Of a DNA stretch of 64,000 nt, positions 34,059 to 43,489 are shown piece after piece (position 1 is the stretch's first letter; each line of letters begins with the position of its first letter). Source of the stretch: Cecembia calidifontis (GTDB taxonomy: Bacteria > Bacteroidota > Bacteroidia > Cytophagales > Cyclobacteriaceae); assembly GCF_004216715.1 (NCBI RefSeq), contig NZ_SGXG01000001.1:620001-684000 (forward strand), given 5' to 3'. A model generated the notes under the pieces. It saw nothing but the letters and a program-made list of their open reading frames with translations. It made no database searches and had not been told where the DNA came from. The position numbers and the translations under genes were made by a program.

Positions 34059-35792
34059 ATGAAAAAATCCCTGCTTTCTATTATAGCCATTTTATATTCC
34101 TGCCAAATATCGGCTCAAAACCAGTACCCTACCCTTTTTGAAACTTCCAATGGAAAGGAAACACCGGTATATAATGATGTCATTCAATATTTCGGAACCT
34201 TGGCAAAGGACTTTGAGGAAGTTAGGATGGTTGAAATGGGCACAACAGATTCCGGCCTTCCCCTACATGTGGTCCTCTATGACCGGGAAAAAATATTCGA
34301 CCCCAAAAAATGGCATGAAACCGGACGCTTGGTGGTGTTCATCAACAATGGCATCCACCCCGGGGAACCTGATGGGATCGATGCATCCATGATGTTTTTG
34401 AGGGACATCCTGTTAGGGAAACAAAGGGTACCGAATGACCTGGCCTTGGCCATAATACCTGTTTACAATATTGGAGGGCATTTGAACAGGGGCAGTTTTT
34501 CCAGGGTAAATCAAAATGGTCCGGAAGCATACGGTTTCCGGGGCAATGCCAGAAATTATGACCTTAACCGGGATTTTATCAAGGCAGATACCAAAAATTC
34601 CAGATCCTTTCAACTGATTTTCAACTGGCTCAAACCTCAAATATTTATTGACACCCATGTCAGCAACGGGGCCGATTACCAACATGTGATGACCCTGATT
34701 TCCACCCAACACAACAGACTGGGAGGAAAAACCGGAGAATACCTGGAAAATGAACTGAATCCCAAGTTGTATGAAGGCATGAAAGCCAAGGGTTTTCCCA
34801 TGGTGCCCTATGTCAATGCTTGGGGCGGCAAACCGGAAGACGGATGGTCACAGTTCAAAGACTCCGGCCGCTATAGCAGTGGATATGCTGCACTGTTCGG
34901 TACCCTGAGCTTTATGCCTGAGACCCATATGCTCAAACCTTATGATCAAAGGGTCTTATCCACTTATGCTTTATTCCAGACTTTTATGGAAATTGCTGAA
35001 CAGGATGCTGCAAAGATTGTAGCCCTGGTTCAGACCGATAGAGAAGCCAAAAAAAGCCAGAGACAATTTGACCTGAACCATACCTTGGACAGGGAAAAAT
35101 TCAAATTGATAGAATACATGGGATTCGAGTCAGGGCAAAAACCATCAGAGGTTTCGGGCCATCCCAGGCTATATTACGACAGGACCAAACCCTTTACCAA
35201 AGAGGTGAAATTCTATGACACTTACCAAGCCGGAATCAGCATCCCCAAACCCAAAGCCTACATCATTCCCCAAGGGTGGTTCCATGTTTTGGAAAATCTC
35301 CAAAGAAATGCGATTACTTTAGAGCCCTTAAAATCAGATACCCTGCTACCGGTAACTGTGTACCATATCGCCGATTTTCAAACCGCCCAAAGGCCTTTTG
35401 AGGGGCATTACCTTCACAGCAATGTGCAAGTGGAAAAATCTCAGGCACTCATGCGCTTCCGTCCAGGAGATATCCTGGTACCCATGAACCAGGAGAACAA
35501 CCGCTATATTATGGAAGTATTGGAGCCGCAGGGAGAGGACAGTTTTTTTGCCTGGAATTTCTTTGATACCATCCTTCAGGCCAAAGAAGGATACTCTGCC
35601 TATGTATTTGAAGATCTGGCGGCAGCCTTTCTTAGCCAAAATCCGGAAATCAGACAGGAACTGGAAAAGGCCAAAGCCAGTGATCCCGAATTGGCCAAAA
35701 GCGGTCCTGCACAATTACGCTGGGTATATGAAAGAAGTCCCTGGAAAGAAAAAGAGCATAACCGCTATCCTGTTTTTAGGATAGAGCAGTGA
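34059..35792 (+). CDS. exported M14-family zinc carboxypeptidase-like protein
   Basis: About 577 residues from the ATG at 34059, which gives a Sec signal (MKKSLLSIIAILYSCQISAQ). The M14 zinc site is visible in NNGIHPGEPDG (His and Glu ligands) and in IFIDTHVSNGADYQH (third His). The LNRDFIKADTKNSR segment is also typical. Domain content is shorter than in the M14 protein at 14860, with no glutaminase-like half. Periplasmic or outer-surface peptidase; specificity unknown. Confidence 0.85.
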   Translation: MKKSLLSIIAILYSCQISAQNQYPTLFETSNGKETPVYNDVIQYFGTLAKDFEEVRMVEMGTTDSGLPLHVVLYDREKIFDPKKWHETGRLVVFINNGIHPGEPDGIDASMMFLRDILLGKQRVPNDLALAIIPVYNIGGHLNRGSFSRVNQNGPEAYGFRGNARNYDLNRDFIKADTKNSRSFQLIFNWLKPQIFIDTHVSNGADYQHVMTLISTQHNRLGGKTGEYLENELNPKLYEGMKAKGFPMVPYVNAWGGKPEDGWSQFKDSGRYSSGYAALFGTLSFMPETHMLKPYDQRVLSTYALFQTFMEIAEQDAAKIVALVQTDREAKKSQRQFDLNHTLDREKFKLIEYMGFESGQKPSEVSGHPRLYYDRTKPFTKEVKFYDTYQAGISIPKPKAYIIPQGWFHVLENLQRNAITLEPLKSDTLLPVTVYHIADFQTAQRPFEGHYLHSNVQVEKSQALMRFRPGDILVPMNQENNRYIMEVLEPQGEDSFFAWNFFDTILQAKEGYSAYVFEDLAAAFLSQNPEIRQELEKAKASDPELAKSGPAQLRWVYERSPWKEKEHNRYPVFRIEQ

Positions 35793-36023
35793 TTGCCAAT
35801 TTCATTGGAAAATTGGTGCAATTTATGATAAAAAAATCCCTGTGTCTCTCTGTCACTTCTCAGTGTATATCTTTGTAATAAAAATAGATATGTCATTCAT
35901 GGGCACCAATATCCCAACTTGCCAAAGCTCCCGCTTTTGACTTGGTTCTTAACCTACCCCAAGTCTTCAAAACTGGGTTTATTCTCATTATATTCTTTAC
36001 TTTTGTGGGGTAAAGCACAGAAA

Positions 36024-36338
36024 ATGACCTCGCCAAAAACGAATTTCCTCCAAAAACTTCAAGCCAAATGGAAACTCAACAGTCTTTTCCAGGTAGTATT
36101 GGTGTTGATTGTTTTTGCATTGACAGGATTTACCATTTTATTTATCAAAAAACCGATTTTTGATTTTCTTGGGGTGAGTATGGAAAGGGGCGGCTTTTGG
36201 AAAACCATCCTCTACCTTTTGCTTGTACTTCCTCTCTACCAAATCATCCTATTGATGTGGGGATTTGTATTTGGTCAGTTCCGTTTTTTTTGGGAAAAGG
36301 AAGTTCAATTCCTGAAAAGAATAAGTGGCAGAAAATAA
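36024..36338 (+). CDS. small integral membrane protein, DUF6787-like
   Basis: 104 residues from an ATG at 36024; the frame is open further upstream but that part is not hydrophobic in a useful way. Two membrane helices (LFQVVLVLIVFALTGFTILF and TILYLLLVLPLYQIILLMWG) and a conserved-looking tail FGQFRFFWEKE. This matches my memory of the DUF6787 family of Bacteroidota. Function unknown. Confidence 0.62.
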   Translation: MTSPKTNFLQKLQAKWKLNSLFQVVLVLIVFALTGFTILFIKKPIFDFLGVSMERGGFWKTILYLLLVLPLYQIILLMWGFVFGQFRFFWEKEVQFLKRISGRK

Positions 36339-36502
36339 AGTAAATGTCGATTTCTGAGGCATTTTTTGAAAAACCAAGGCTCCATCAAACTTTTCTTCTG
36401 GCTTTAGGTTCAGACTTTGCACATGAAATTCGGTCAAAAATCCATAAAACCCATCCGAATCCTTAAATTTGCGGATTGATTACTTTTGAATAAAGCAAGT
36501 AC

Positions 36503-38296
36503 ATGGCAAAAAAGAGAGGCAATGCCCTGGAGGCGCATGAAAAGCGCAAACTGAATAAAAAGAACTTGGAAAAGTTGGGAGGTATCTTCCGCTTCATGCT
36601 GCCCTACAAGGTTCCCTTTATTTTCGGCATGCTCTTCCTGTTTTTTTCCAGCCTTACCTTGCTGACTTTTCCATTTGTTGCAGGCAAACTCATTGATACT
36701 GCATCGGGACAGACTTGGCTGACGGATGACATCAACCTGATCGCCCTGATGCTTTTGGGCATACTCCTGATTCAGAGTATTTTTTCGTTTTTCAGGGTCT
36801 GGTTGTTTGCCAAAGTATCAGAGCAAAGTATGCGGGACATCAGGGTGGCGCTGTACAGCAAATTGGTACAGTTACCCATGACCTTCTTTGACAAAAGAAG
36901 AACCGGAGAATTGATCAGCCGTATCACAGCAGATGTGAGTTTACTTCAGGATACTTTCTCCACTACTTTGGCAGAACTCTTCAGGCAGATCATCACCCTT
37001 CTTGCAGGTGTGGTTTTCCTGATGGTCACGACTCCAAAACTCACCTTGTTCATGCTGGCCACTTTCCCTGTACTGATCATTTTTGCGATGGTATTTGGAA
37101 AGTTTATCCGGAAGCTGTCCAAACAGACCCAGGATGAACTGGCTGCTGCCAATGTCATCGTAGAGGAAACCCTGCATTCCATCATGACGGTGAAATCCTT
37201 TGCCGGCGAGGAATATGAATCCAGCAGGTATTCCAAGGGCCTGAACAAAGTGGTAAAAGTTGCCCTCAAGGCCGCAAGTTTCAGAGGTGCTTTTATTTCC
37301 TTTATCATTTTTGCCCTTTTTGGGGGGATCGTTGCTGTCATGTGGTATGGTGCCAGCTTGGTGGCCCAAGGAGTAATGAGTGTAGGGGACTTGGTTTCTT
37401 TTGTCCTTTACACCACCTTTATCGGAGGTTCTATTGCCGGATTGGGTGACATTTACAGTCAGATCCAAAAAGCCATTGGTTCTTCAGAAAGGGTATTGGA
37501 GATCCTGGATGAAGCACCGGAAGTATCCACAGCAGATTACCAACAGGTGCCTGTAAATGGACATATCCAATTCGATCAGGTAAGGTTCAGTTATCCTACC
37601 CGTCCGGAAATTGAAGTATTGAAAGGAGTGTCATTCACCATCAGCCCGGGAGAAAAAGTAGCTTTGGCCGGTCATAGCGGAGCAGGGAAGTCCACCATCA
37701 TTCAGCTTCTTTTGAAATTTTATCCGGTTTCTTCAGGAACTGTGGCAGTAGATGGCAAAGACCTTAAAAACTGGAATCTGAAGCAATTAAGATCAAATAT
37801 AGGTATCGTACCACAGGAAGTTCTTTTGTTTGGAGGAAGTATCAAAGAAAACATTGCCTATGCCAAGCCCGATGCCACAGAGGAAGAGATCATCGAAGCT
37901 GCCAAAAAAGCCAATGCATGGCAGTTCATCTCGAAGTTTCCTGAAGGACTGGAAACCAAAGTCGGCGAAAGAGGGATCAAATTATCTGGAGGACAGCGTC
38001 AAAGGGTAGCAATAGCCAGGGCCATTCTAAAAGATCCAGCCATCCTGATTTTGGATGAGGCTACTTCTTCTTTAGATGCTGAATCAGAGGCATTGGTACA
38101 GGAAGCTTTGGATGAACTGATGAAAAACAGAACCACCATTATCATTGCACACCGATTGGCAACCATCAGAAAAGTGGACCGAATTTATGTACTCAATGAA
38201 GGCCGGATTGTAGAAGAAGGTACCCACGAGGAGTTGGCCAGGCAACATGAGGGTTATTATGCCAATCTGGTAAAACTACAGTTCGCAGACTCCTAA
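36503..38296 (+). CDS. ABC exporter, fused permease and ATPase (half transporter)
   Basis: 597 residues. Six transmembrane helices (about 35-330) are followed by an ATPase domain with Walker A (GHSGAGKST), Q-loop (VPQEVLLFGGS), signature LSGGQRQRVAIARA, Walker B ILILDEATSSLD and the H-switch IIAHRL. It is of the MsbA/multidrug type and works as a dimer in the inner membrane. Substrate cannot be deduced. Single gene with its own terminator. Confidence 0.93.
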   Translation: MAKKRGNALEAHEKRKLNKKNLEKLGGIFRFMLPYKVPFIFGMLFLFFSSLTLLTFPFVAGKLIDTASGQTWLTDDINLIALMLLGILLIQSIFSFFRVWLFAKVSEQSMRDIRVALYSKLVQLPMTFFDKRRTGELISRITADVSLLQDTFSTTLAELFRQIITLLAGVVFLMVTTPKLTLFMLATFPVLIIFAMVFGKFIRKLSKQTQDELAAANVIVEETLHSIMTVKSFAGEEYESSRYSKGLNKVVKVALKAASFRGAFISFIIFALFGGIVAVMWYGASLVAQGVMSVGDLVSFVLYTTFIGGSIAGLGDIYSQIQKAIGSSERVLEILDEAPEVSTADYQQVPVNGHIQFDQVRFSYPTRPEIEVLKGVSFTISPGEKVALAGHSGAGKSTIIQLLLKFYPVSSGTVAVDGKDLKNWNLKQLRSNIGIVPQEVLLFGGSIKENIAYAKPDATEEEIIEAAKKANAWQFISKFPEGLETKVGERGIKLSGGQRQRVAIARAILKDPAILILDEATSSLDAESEALVQEALDELMKNRTTIIIAHRLATIRKVDRIYVLNEGRIVEEGTHEELARQHEGYYANLVKLQFADS

Positions 38297-38319
38297 TGAA
38301 TATAGTCACCGGAAACTAA

Positions 38320-38350
38320 AAACCATACCAGCTACTTGGTATGGTTTTTT
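38320..38350 (+). terminator. terminator of the ABC exporter gene
   Basis: AAACCATACCA pairs with TGGTATGGTTT over a 6-nt loop and is followed by a T run. Confidence 0.9.
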
Positions 38351-38459
38351 ATTTTGTAAATAACAGTATAAACTTCTACTAATGGATGGCTTTTTTGATC
38401 TAATCAGAAGGATCAATTTTCATTTAACTAGAACTTGGCAGGCATTTATTAATTAGTCC

Positions 38460-39062
38460 CTATTTTCTTAACCTTGACCAAACTTTGGTTGTAAACCTGG
38501 GGCGGTCTTCCATGACATTCAGGTCATCCTCAGAAACCCTTTTGACACTTTCTATGGTGTAAAAGGCCTTATCATTTAAGGTTTTTACCGTTTCAATGTA
38601 TTCCTTCAGGTCTTCCCTTTTCATGACTGTAAAGAGGAGATTCACTTTTCCATATCTACCTTCCGCTCCAACATTGGTAAAGCGAAAGTTTTTTTCCTTC
38701 ATGTAGTCTATCAATTCTGGCATAGGGGTTGGGGTGATTACCCTGACCAGTACACGGCCCAGTGCCAATTTTTCCTCTATGGTCATCCCTACAAAGGTTC
38801 CCATGGCAAAACCTCCTGCATATCCCACATAGGACATGGGATTATTGATATTCTGGAAAATCTGTCCAATGGCCAATAACCATATCATGGCTTCAAAAAA
38901 GCCAAGGATCGGAGCAATATTTTTCTTTCCGTTCAACACAAACATAATCCTCAAGGTATTGATAGACACATCCATGACCCTTGCCATGAAAATCAATAAT
39001 GGCATGATCAGGTAATCAAAGACTTCCTTGGGGATTCCCAGGTTCAGAAAATACTCCTGCAT
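38460..39062 (-). CDS. DUF2179-domain membrane protein (UPF0316 type)
   Basis: 200 residues. Three N-terminal membrane helices (DUF5698-like; LIMPLLIFMARVMDVSINTL, FFEAMIWLLAIGQIF) are followed by a soluble DUF2179 domain of about 80 residues (LVRVITPTPMPELIDYMKE). Function unknown; relatives are membrane proteins of the YebE/YitT sort. Start chosen at the first Met, just before the first helix. Confidence 0.85.
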   Translation of the reverse strand: MQEYFLNLGIPKEVFDYLIMPLLIFMARVMDVSINTLRIMFVLNGKKNIAPILGFFEAMIWLLAIGQIFQNINNPMSYVGYAGGFAMGTFVGMTIEEKLALGRVLVRVITPTPMPELIDYMKEKNFRFTNVGAEGRYGKVNLLFTVMKREDLKEYIETVKTLNDKAFYTIESVKRVSEDDLNVMEDRPRFTTKVWSRLRK

Positions 39063-39145
39063 ATTTACAATTTTGTTACAAATTTAACTGACACAAAAAC
39101 CATTCCCTATTTTAAACCAAACATAGTTTGGTATTTTTTGTCACA

Positions 39146-40549
39146 TTATTTAAGATCCTTTAAGCGGACATCCATTTTTCCACGGGAGCGGACATAAATC
39201 CTGACATCCTCAGCAGTGCTATATATTCCCTCCACCTGAACTGTAGGCCTAATAACCCGCATAGAAGCAAAGTCTGTATCAAGGTAACCCTGGTTCTGGA
39301 GTTCATTCTCTGCCTGTTCCAAAAATTTACCCAAAGGAATGACCGCAAGCTTCTGTATCTGATTTTGGATTTTCCTTCTTTTGGACCGGATACCGATTTT
39401 GGCAGGAAGATTTGCCGTTTGTACATCGAACAGGACATCTTCAAATTTCAGCTGCTTGCTGGATTGATCAAACTTGGGCTTTCCTGCAAAATACATTTTC
39501 CCTTTGACTTCATTTTTACCTTTCCTGATGGCATTAAAATCAATTCCCAAAAGGGTTTTGTCCCCATATTGACTGGATTGGAGATTAGAAGGAATCAGTA
39601 CGGTCTTCTTGTCCAGACGAATCTGCTGTCCTTCCAGAGACTGATTGAGGTAAGCATCAAGATCCTTGTACCTGAAAACCAACGGAAGCCCTATATCCAG
39701 AACATTTTCTGTATTTTCATTCACACTGATTTCAGGCAGAGGGCTTCTTAAGATAACAGGCTTTTGGCCGATAGTGGAGAACATTTCCCCTTCCAAACCA
39801 AGAAAAAGCATAAGCCGTTGGTCAGGACTTATCACCTGCTTTACCCTTAATTTTTCGGGTTTGGCATAAAAATGAACCTGAAAACCATTTTGTTCGATGG
39901 TATAAGGTTCAGCAAAAGCCTTCCAAGTCTGTTCCGCCATATGTTTGAAATCAAACCTTAATAGTCCCGAACTGGCCAATTGGTTGTTCATTACCCGCTG
40001 TAGCTGTCCTCTGATCAGGGGATCGAGATCGATTTCAAAACCCAAAAGGTTATATTTCATGGATCTTCCCCAACTGTCAATATTCAGATTTCGGATGTTC
40101 AATTCCCAATTTTTCCCGATTTCAGGAATAAAACTGATTTCAGGACTCAGGTTTTCATTGAATGGTAGACTTGTAGAAAGCACCTGCCCAAATACTTTCC
40201 TTTCCAATTTCAGGTCTCCTTTCAGGTTCATTGGAATTTTGACTTGAATGCTATTGTTGTCCAAAGCCTTCAGGGAAATTTTGCCCGTTCTGTTCACATC
40301 GAGATCAGCAAACAGGCCACTTCCAAGAGACAATCCCTTATCTGAAAACAAATTACTGCCCCATTGTCTGTTTAAGTTGTCCTCCAGATAAGCAAGGGGA
40401 ATGACGATAGGGATATTGATGCTGGAATAAGAAGTAGGGACCTCTTGAATGGGCGATCTGGGTGGGTTTTCAGGCTTAATACTTTTGCAGGAAACCAGCA
40501 AAACCAGCAATATGAATAATGCAGACCTGAATTTTATGGGGAAATTCAT
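39146..40549 (-). CDS. DUF4403-family lipoprotein
   Basis: 467 residues with a lipoprotein signal (FRSALFILLVLLVSC). Mature start SINIPIVIPLAYLEDNLNRQ is typical of DUF4403, a family of large beta-rich surface or periplasmic proteins distantly like TULIP/BPI lipid-binding folds. Function not established. It is divergent from ytxJ, and an IS4-family element has inserted in the shared promoter region. Confidence 0.82.
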   Translation of the reverse strand: MNFPIKFRSALFILLVLLVSCKSIKPENPPRSPIQEVPTSYSSINIPIVIPLAYLEDNLNRQWGSNLFSDKGLSLGSGLFADLDVNRTGKISLKALDNNSIQVKIPMNLKGDLKLERKVFGQVLSTSLPFNENLSPEISFIPEIGKNWELNIRNLNIDSWGRSMKYNLLGFEIDLDPLIRGQLQRVMNNQLASSGLLRFDFKHMAEQTWKAFAEPYTIEQNGFQVHFYAKPEKLRVKQVISPDQRLMLFLGLEGEMFSTIGQKPVILRSPLPEISVNENTENVLDIGLPLVFRYKDLDAYLNQSLEGQQIRLDKKTVLIPSNLQSSQYGDKTLLGIDFNAIRKGKNEVKGKMYFAGKPKFDQSSKQLKFEDVLFDVQTANLPAKIGIRSKRRKIQNQIQKLAVIPLGKFLEQAENELQNQGYLDTDFASMRVIRPTVQVEGIYSTAEDVRIYVRSRGKMDVRLKDLK

Positions 40550-40675
40550 GGGATTAAAATTAGGTATTCATTTTTGATTCTACCAAAGGGAACTATTTTC
40601 GGGCCAAATTTATTTCTTTTCACAAGTATTAAGAACTACTGTCGTCCGACTAAAATAAGAAATTTAAAATAAAGT

Positions 40676-40696
40676 CCTCTAATGAAGTTTTAGAGG
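40676..40696 (-). terminator. hairpin after the IS4-family transposase
   Basis: CCTCTAA pairs with TTAGAGG near the left end, with T-rich bases on either side. Confidence 0.5.
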
Positions 40697-40726
40697 TGTT
40701 TTTTGTTGAAAGTCAAAAAGCACCCC

Positions 40727-41980
40727 CTATCCGGAAAGGAATAATTGGGTTTGTACATTTTGGATGTCTTTTTGAAATATACTTTTAAAGTAAGCTTCAG
40801 GAAAAAGTAGGAACTTTTCAAGACTGACGTAGGAGCAAAGATTTTTTGCGGCTACCATGACCATGGTCGAGAAGTCTTCAGCCTCTTTTATCCGCTTATG
40901 TAGAACTGTAAACAGGAGGTTGAGTATCAATGCCACCCAAATCTGGATTTTGATCCCGTTCTCGCTGTCCGACAAAAAATATCTGAGTTCAAAATTCTGC
41001 TTGATCTGCTTGAAAAGCACTTCGATAACCCACCTGTTCTTATAGAGAAGAGCTATGGTTAGGGCATCCAATCCCTTAAGATTGGTGATAAACTCCAGCG
41101 TTTCACCGCTTTCAGGGTCAGCATAAACCACCAGTCTGGCTTCAACTGTCCGAGAAACTCCCTTCTCCCTGTAGCTCAGTGAGATAATCTGGTCCTTGAT
41201 GATGTCCAAGGCATGCGTACAGTCAAACTCACTGACCACTTCATATCTTGCATTGTCTTTTTTTCTGGTCACAAAATATCTGTTTGAACTGTCCCACTTT
41301 TCAAAGCAGGAATAGCGGTTATATCCTTTGTCGAAAACAGCTATCCCGTGCTCAGGCAGATCCATCACTTTTAAAAACATATTTTCATTTGTGGCCGCAG
41401 AACGGATACATATGAAGTTGGGAACGCCTTCTGCCAGATTCATTTTGGCAAATATCTTGGCACCACCTTTTTTCTTTCCGTTCAGGGGATTGCGTCCGGC
41501 CCCTCTGAGGATTTCCTTGAACAGCGTGACCGTTGAGGAATCAAAAACCTCAACACGGCTGAGGTCGACCTCTCCACCGATATCGAGCCAATTTCCTACC
41601 AAAGATGCCCTATAGTATGAATACAGCCCTTTGTATAGTTGTTCAAAAACACGATAACTGCGTTTACGGTTTGCATCAGAAAGGGTACTCCTGGCAGGTA
41701 GCTGCTTCATTCCAAAAGGAATAAGCTTGGTTATGATCAGGCCGATGTTTTTGCAGACCTCTCTAAGACTGCTGTTTCTGGTCAACACCGCATAAAACAT
41801 GCAGATGAAGTGATCACTTGTTTTGAGTTTCTTGTAGTACCTATCCGAGTTTTCTTCCTCAACGACCTGATTCAATAGCTCTTTGGGAATAAGAGAGAGG
41901 AGTTGAGCGATAATAGGATGCCCAGACAAAAATTTATGCTTAAATTGTGTCACGTTGTTGGTTCTTGGTCGAAACAACAA
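40727..41980 (-). CDS. IS4-family transposase
   Basis: 417 residues. An N-terminal DUF4372-like region (FLSGHPIIAQLLSLIPKELL) precedes a DDE core with VEVFDSSTV, IAVFDKGYNRY and the Y-(2)R-(3)E-(6)K type signature YKNRWVIEVLFKQIKQ. Full length, with no visible damage. Confidence 0.93.
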   Translation of the reverse strand: MLFRPRTNNVTQFKHKFLSGHPIIAQLLSLIPKELLNQVVEEENSDRYYKKLKTSDHFICMFYAVLTRNSSLREVCKNIGLIITKLIPFGMKQLPARSTLSDANRKRSYRVFEQLYKGLYSYYRASLVGNWLDIGGEVDLSRVEVFDSSTVTLFKEILRGAGRNPLNGKKKGGAKIFAKMNLAEGVPNFICIRSAATNENMFLKVMDLPEHGIAVFDKGYNRYSCFEKWDSSNRYFVTRKKDNARYEVVSEFDCTHALDIIKDQIISLSYREKGVSRTVEARLVVYADPESGETLEFITNLKGLDALTIALLYKNRWVIEVLFKQIKQNFELRYFLSDSENGIKIQIWVALILNLLFTVLHKRIKEAEDFSTMVMVAAKNLCSYVSLEKFLLFPEAYFKSIFQKDIQNVQTQLFLSG

Positions 41981-41986
41981 TATGAA

Positions 41987-42022
41987 AAAGATGGGTAAGC
42001 TCCAAAAGGGCTGCCCATCTTT
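41987..42022. other. hairpin upstream of the IS4-family transposase
   Basis: AAAGATGGG pairs with CCCATCTTT, with an inner AGC/GCT stem, right in front of the transposase start. Confidence 0.75.
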
Positions 42023-42101
42023 GATTTTTGTACTATTCTAGGATTTTATTTTTTATATTGCCTCAGTTCTCGGACGACAGTAATTAAGAACAATTAAGTA
42101 A

Positions 42102-42437
42102 ATGGATTGGATCAAGTTGGAAGAAGCTGCGCAATTGCAGGAAATTAAGAAAAAGAGTGAAGAAAAGCCTGTCATGATCTTCAAACATTCCACCCGATGT
42201 TCTATAAGCAGCATGGCTTTGGAGCGCCTAAGAAGGAATTGGAAAGCGGAAGATTTCGATAAAATCACCCCTTATTATCTGGATCTAATTTCTTACAGGG
42301 AGATTTCCAACCAAATTGCCCAGGAATTTGGTGTATTCCACCAATCCCCCCAGATCATTTTAGTCAAGGATGGGAAGGCCTTTTATGATACCAGCCATAT
42401 GGGTATCAGTTATCCGGATATCATGAGCAGGATTTAA
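42102..42437 (+). CDS. ytxJ: bacillithiol system redox-active protein YtxJ
   Basis: 111 residues. A monothiol bacilliredoxin-like thioredoxin fold: VMIFKHSTRCSISSMALERL carries the single active cysteine, and YYLDLISYREISNQIAQEF and HQSPQIILVKDG are family landmarks. It implies that the organism uses bacillithiol. The 3' end overlaps the convergent YhhN gene by 4 bp. An IS4-family element lies 19 bp upstream of the start, so its native promoter may be displaced. Confidence 0.88.
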   Translation: MDWIKLEEAAQLQEIKKKSEEKPVMIFKHSTRCSISSMALERLRRNWKAEDFDKITPYYLDLISYREISNQIAQEFGVFHQSPQIILVKDGKAFYDTSHMGISYPDIMSRI

Positions 42438-43138
42438 CCTGCTTTTTCTTTTTCTATATGGGCCATAATCCCTCTTACTATCAGGAATTGGGCAATGATA
42501 TAAGTTCCCATGACCAAAACACCTGCTTCAGGAAATTCCTGATAAAACTTATTGAGGGCCAGTATTCCATCTGAAATCAAAAACAAAGCAGCCCCCAGCA
42601 TCACCTGCCAAAAACTGGAAGCATTGGTCTTATTGAATCGCTCCCGCGCTGTTGTAGCCATCATGACAATGACAATCAGGTAGGCAATGACCGGGATTTT
42701 CAATTCTCCTATCCCTCCGCGGATATAGAAGTAGACGAATGCAGCAAAGAGATAGATGGGAAAATTCAGGAAAAATAACCGGATAAAATCTACTTTACCT
42801 ACACTGAAAGGCTGTCTTTGTGCTACTTTAAAGGCCGCAATGTAAGAGATATGGGCCATCAGAAAAGCTCCCAATCCATAGATGAATAATTTAGGAAACA
42901 TCAGTAAGGTGTCTCCCATCCAAGAAAATATCAAAGCAGCTGAAACTGCTTTCCTGATCAAATGGCCTTTGAGTTCTTGAGTTGAAAAAATAAAATACGC
43001 CCAAAGTAAAGGAATGATAAAGGGTTTGGAATAAAACCTTATTGAATTTTCTCCGTTTGAGGTAAAGAATATATCAAGAATAGAGATAAGTAGAAATAAA
43101 TAAAGCCAGATTATATTTTTCCTTTTCATGAACGACAT
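42434..43138 (-). CDS. YhhN-family membrane protein (lysoplasmalogenase-like)
   Basis: 234 residues with about eight hydrophobic segments. The family pattern is visible in SWMGDTLLMF, GLGAFLMAHISYIAAF and LISDGILALNKF. Characterised relatives (TMEM86B/YhhN) hydrolyse lysoplasmalogen; activity in bacteria is mostly unproven. Convergent with ytxJ. Confidence 0.82.
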   Translation of the reverse strand: MSFMKRKNIIWLYLFLLISILDIFFTSNGENSIRFYSKPFIIPLLWAYFIFSTQELKGHLIRKAVSAALIFSWMGDTLLMFPKLFIYGLGAFLMAHISYIAAFKVAQRQPFSVGKVDFIRLFFLNFPIYLFAAFVYFYIRGGIGELKIPVIAYLIVIVMMATTARERFNKTNASSFWQVMLGAALFLISDGILALNKFYQEFPEAGVLVMGTYIIAQFLIVRGIMAHIEKEKAG

Positions 43139-43489
43139 ATTTTATCTCTAAATATAAGCAGTTAATCCACTAAAACAGGAAGTTTTTACCGCCTTTCGGG
43201 TTAACAATTTTTTAACACAAATTAAACAACCCGAAAACATAAAAATAATTTATGGATTGTTTGAAGAAATTTAATGTCATTAAACAGTTTAAAAATGGGT
43301 TTTTTCAGATAAAATAAAATTAAATTTCATAATTCAATGTTAAGTAATTGTTACCAGACCGATTTCTTTTTTTGAAAAACTTAACACAGGGAAAAAAAAC
43401 TTCAGGATTTTGACCATTAGTTTTGCAACGGATAAACTAGAGTTTATCTGTAAAAATTCACAAAACAATATAACAAAAAACACAAAATC
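43139..43489 (+). promoter_or_regulatory. leader of the first Oar-like receptor gene
   Basis: 351 bp without a gene. It holds GTTAACAATTTTTTAAC at 43200-43216, repeated in front of the second receptor, and a -7 box TAGTTTTG at 43418-43425. The stretch is very AT-rich with several TTTAA/TTAAA motifs. Confidence 0.55.
43418..43425 (+). promoter_or_regulatory. -7 box TAGTTTTG
   Basis: TAnnTTTG match 64 bp upstream of the receptor ATG. Confidence 0.5.

Larger units (their letters stand above)
40637..42082. mobile_element. IS4-family insertion sequence (first)
   Basis: 1446 bp with inverted ends TACTGTCGTCCGA (40637-40649 and 42070-42082), an intact transposase on the minus strand and a perfect 9-bp target duplication. 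Intact ends and duplication point to a recent insertion. Confidence 0.93.
40628..42091. repeat. 9-bp target-site duplication pair (ATTAAGAAC)
   Basis: ATTAAGAAC at 40628-40636 and again at 42083-42091, directly abutting the two ends of the IS4-family element. Confidence 0.92.
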
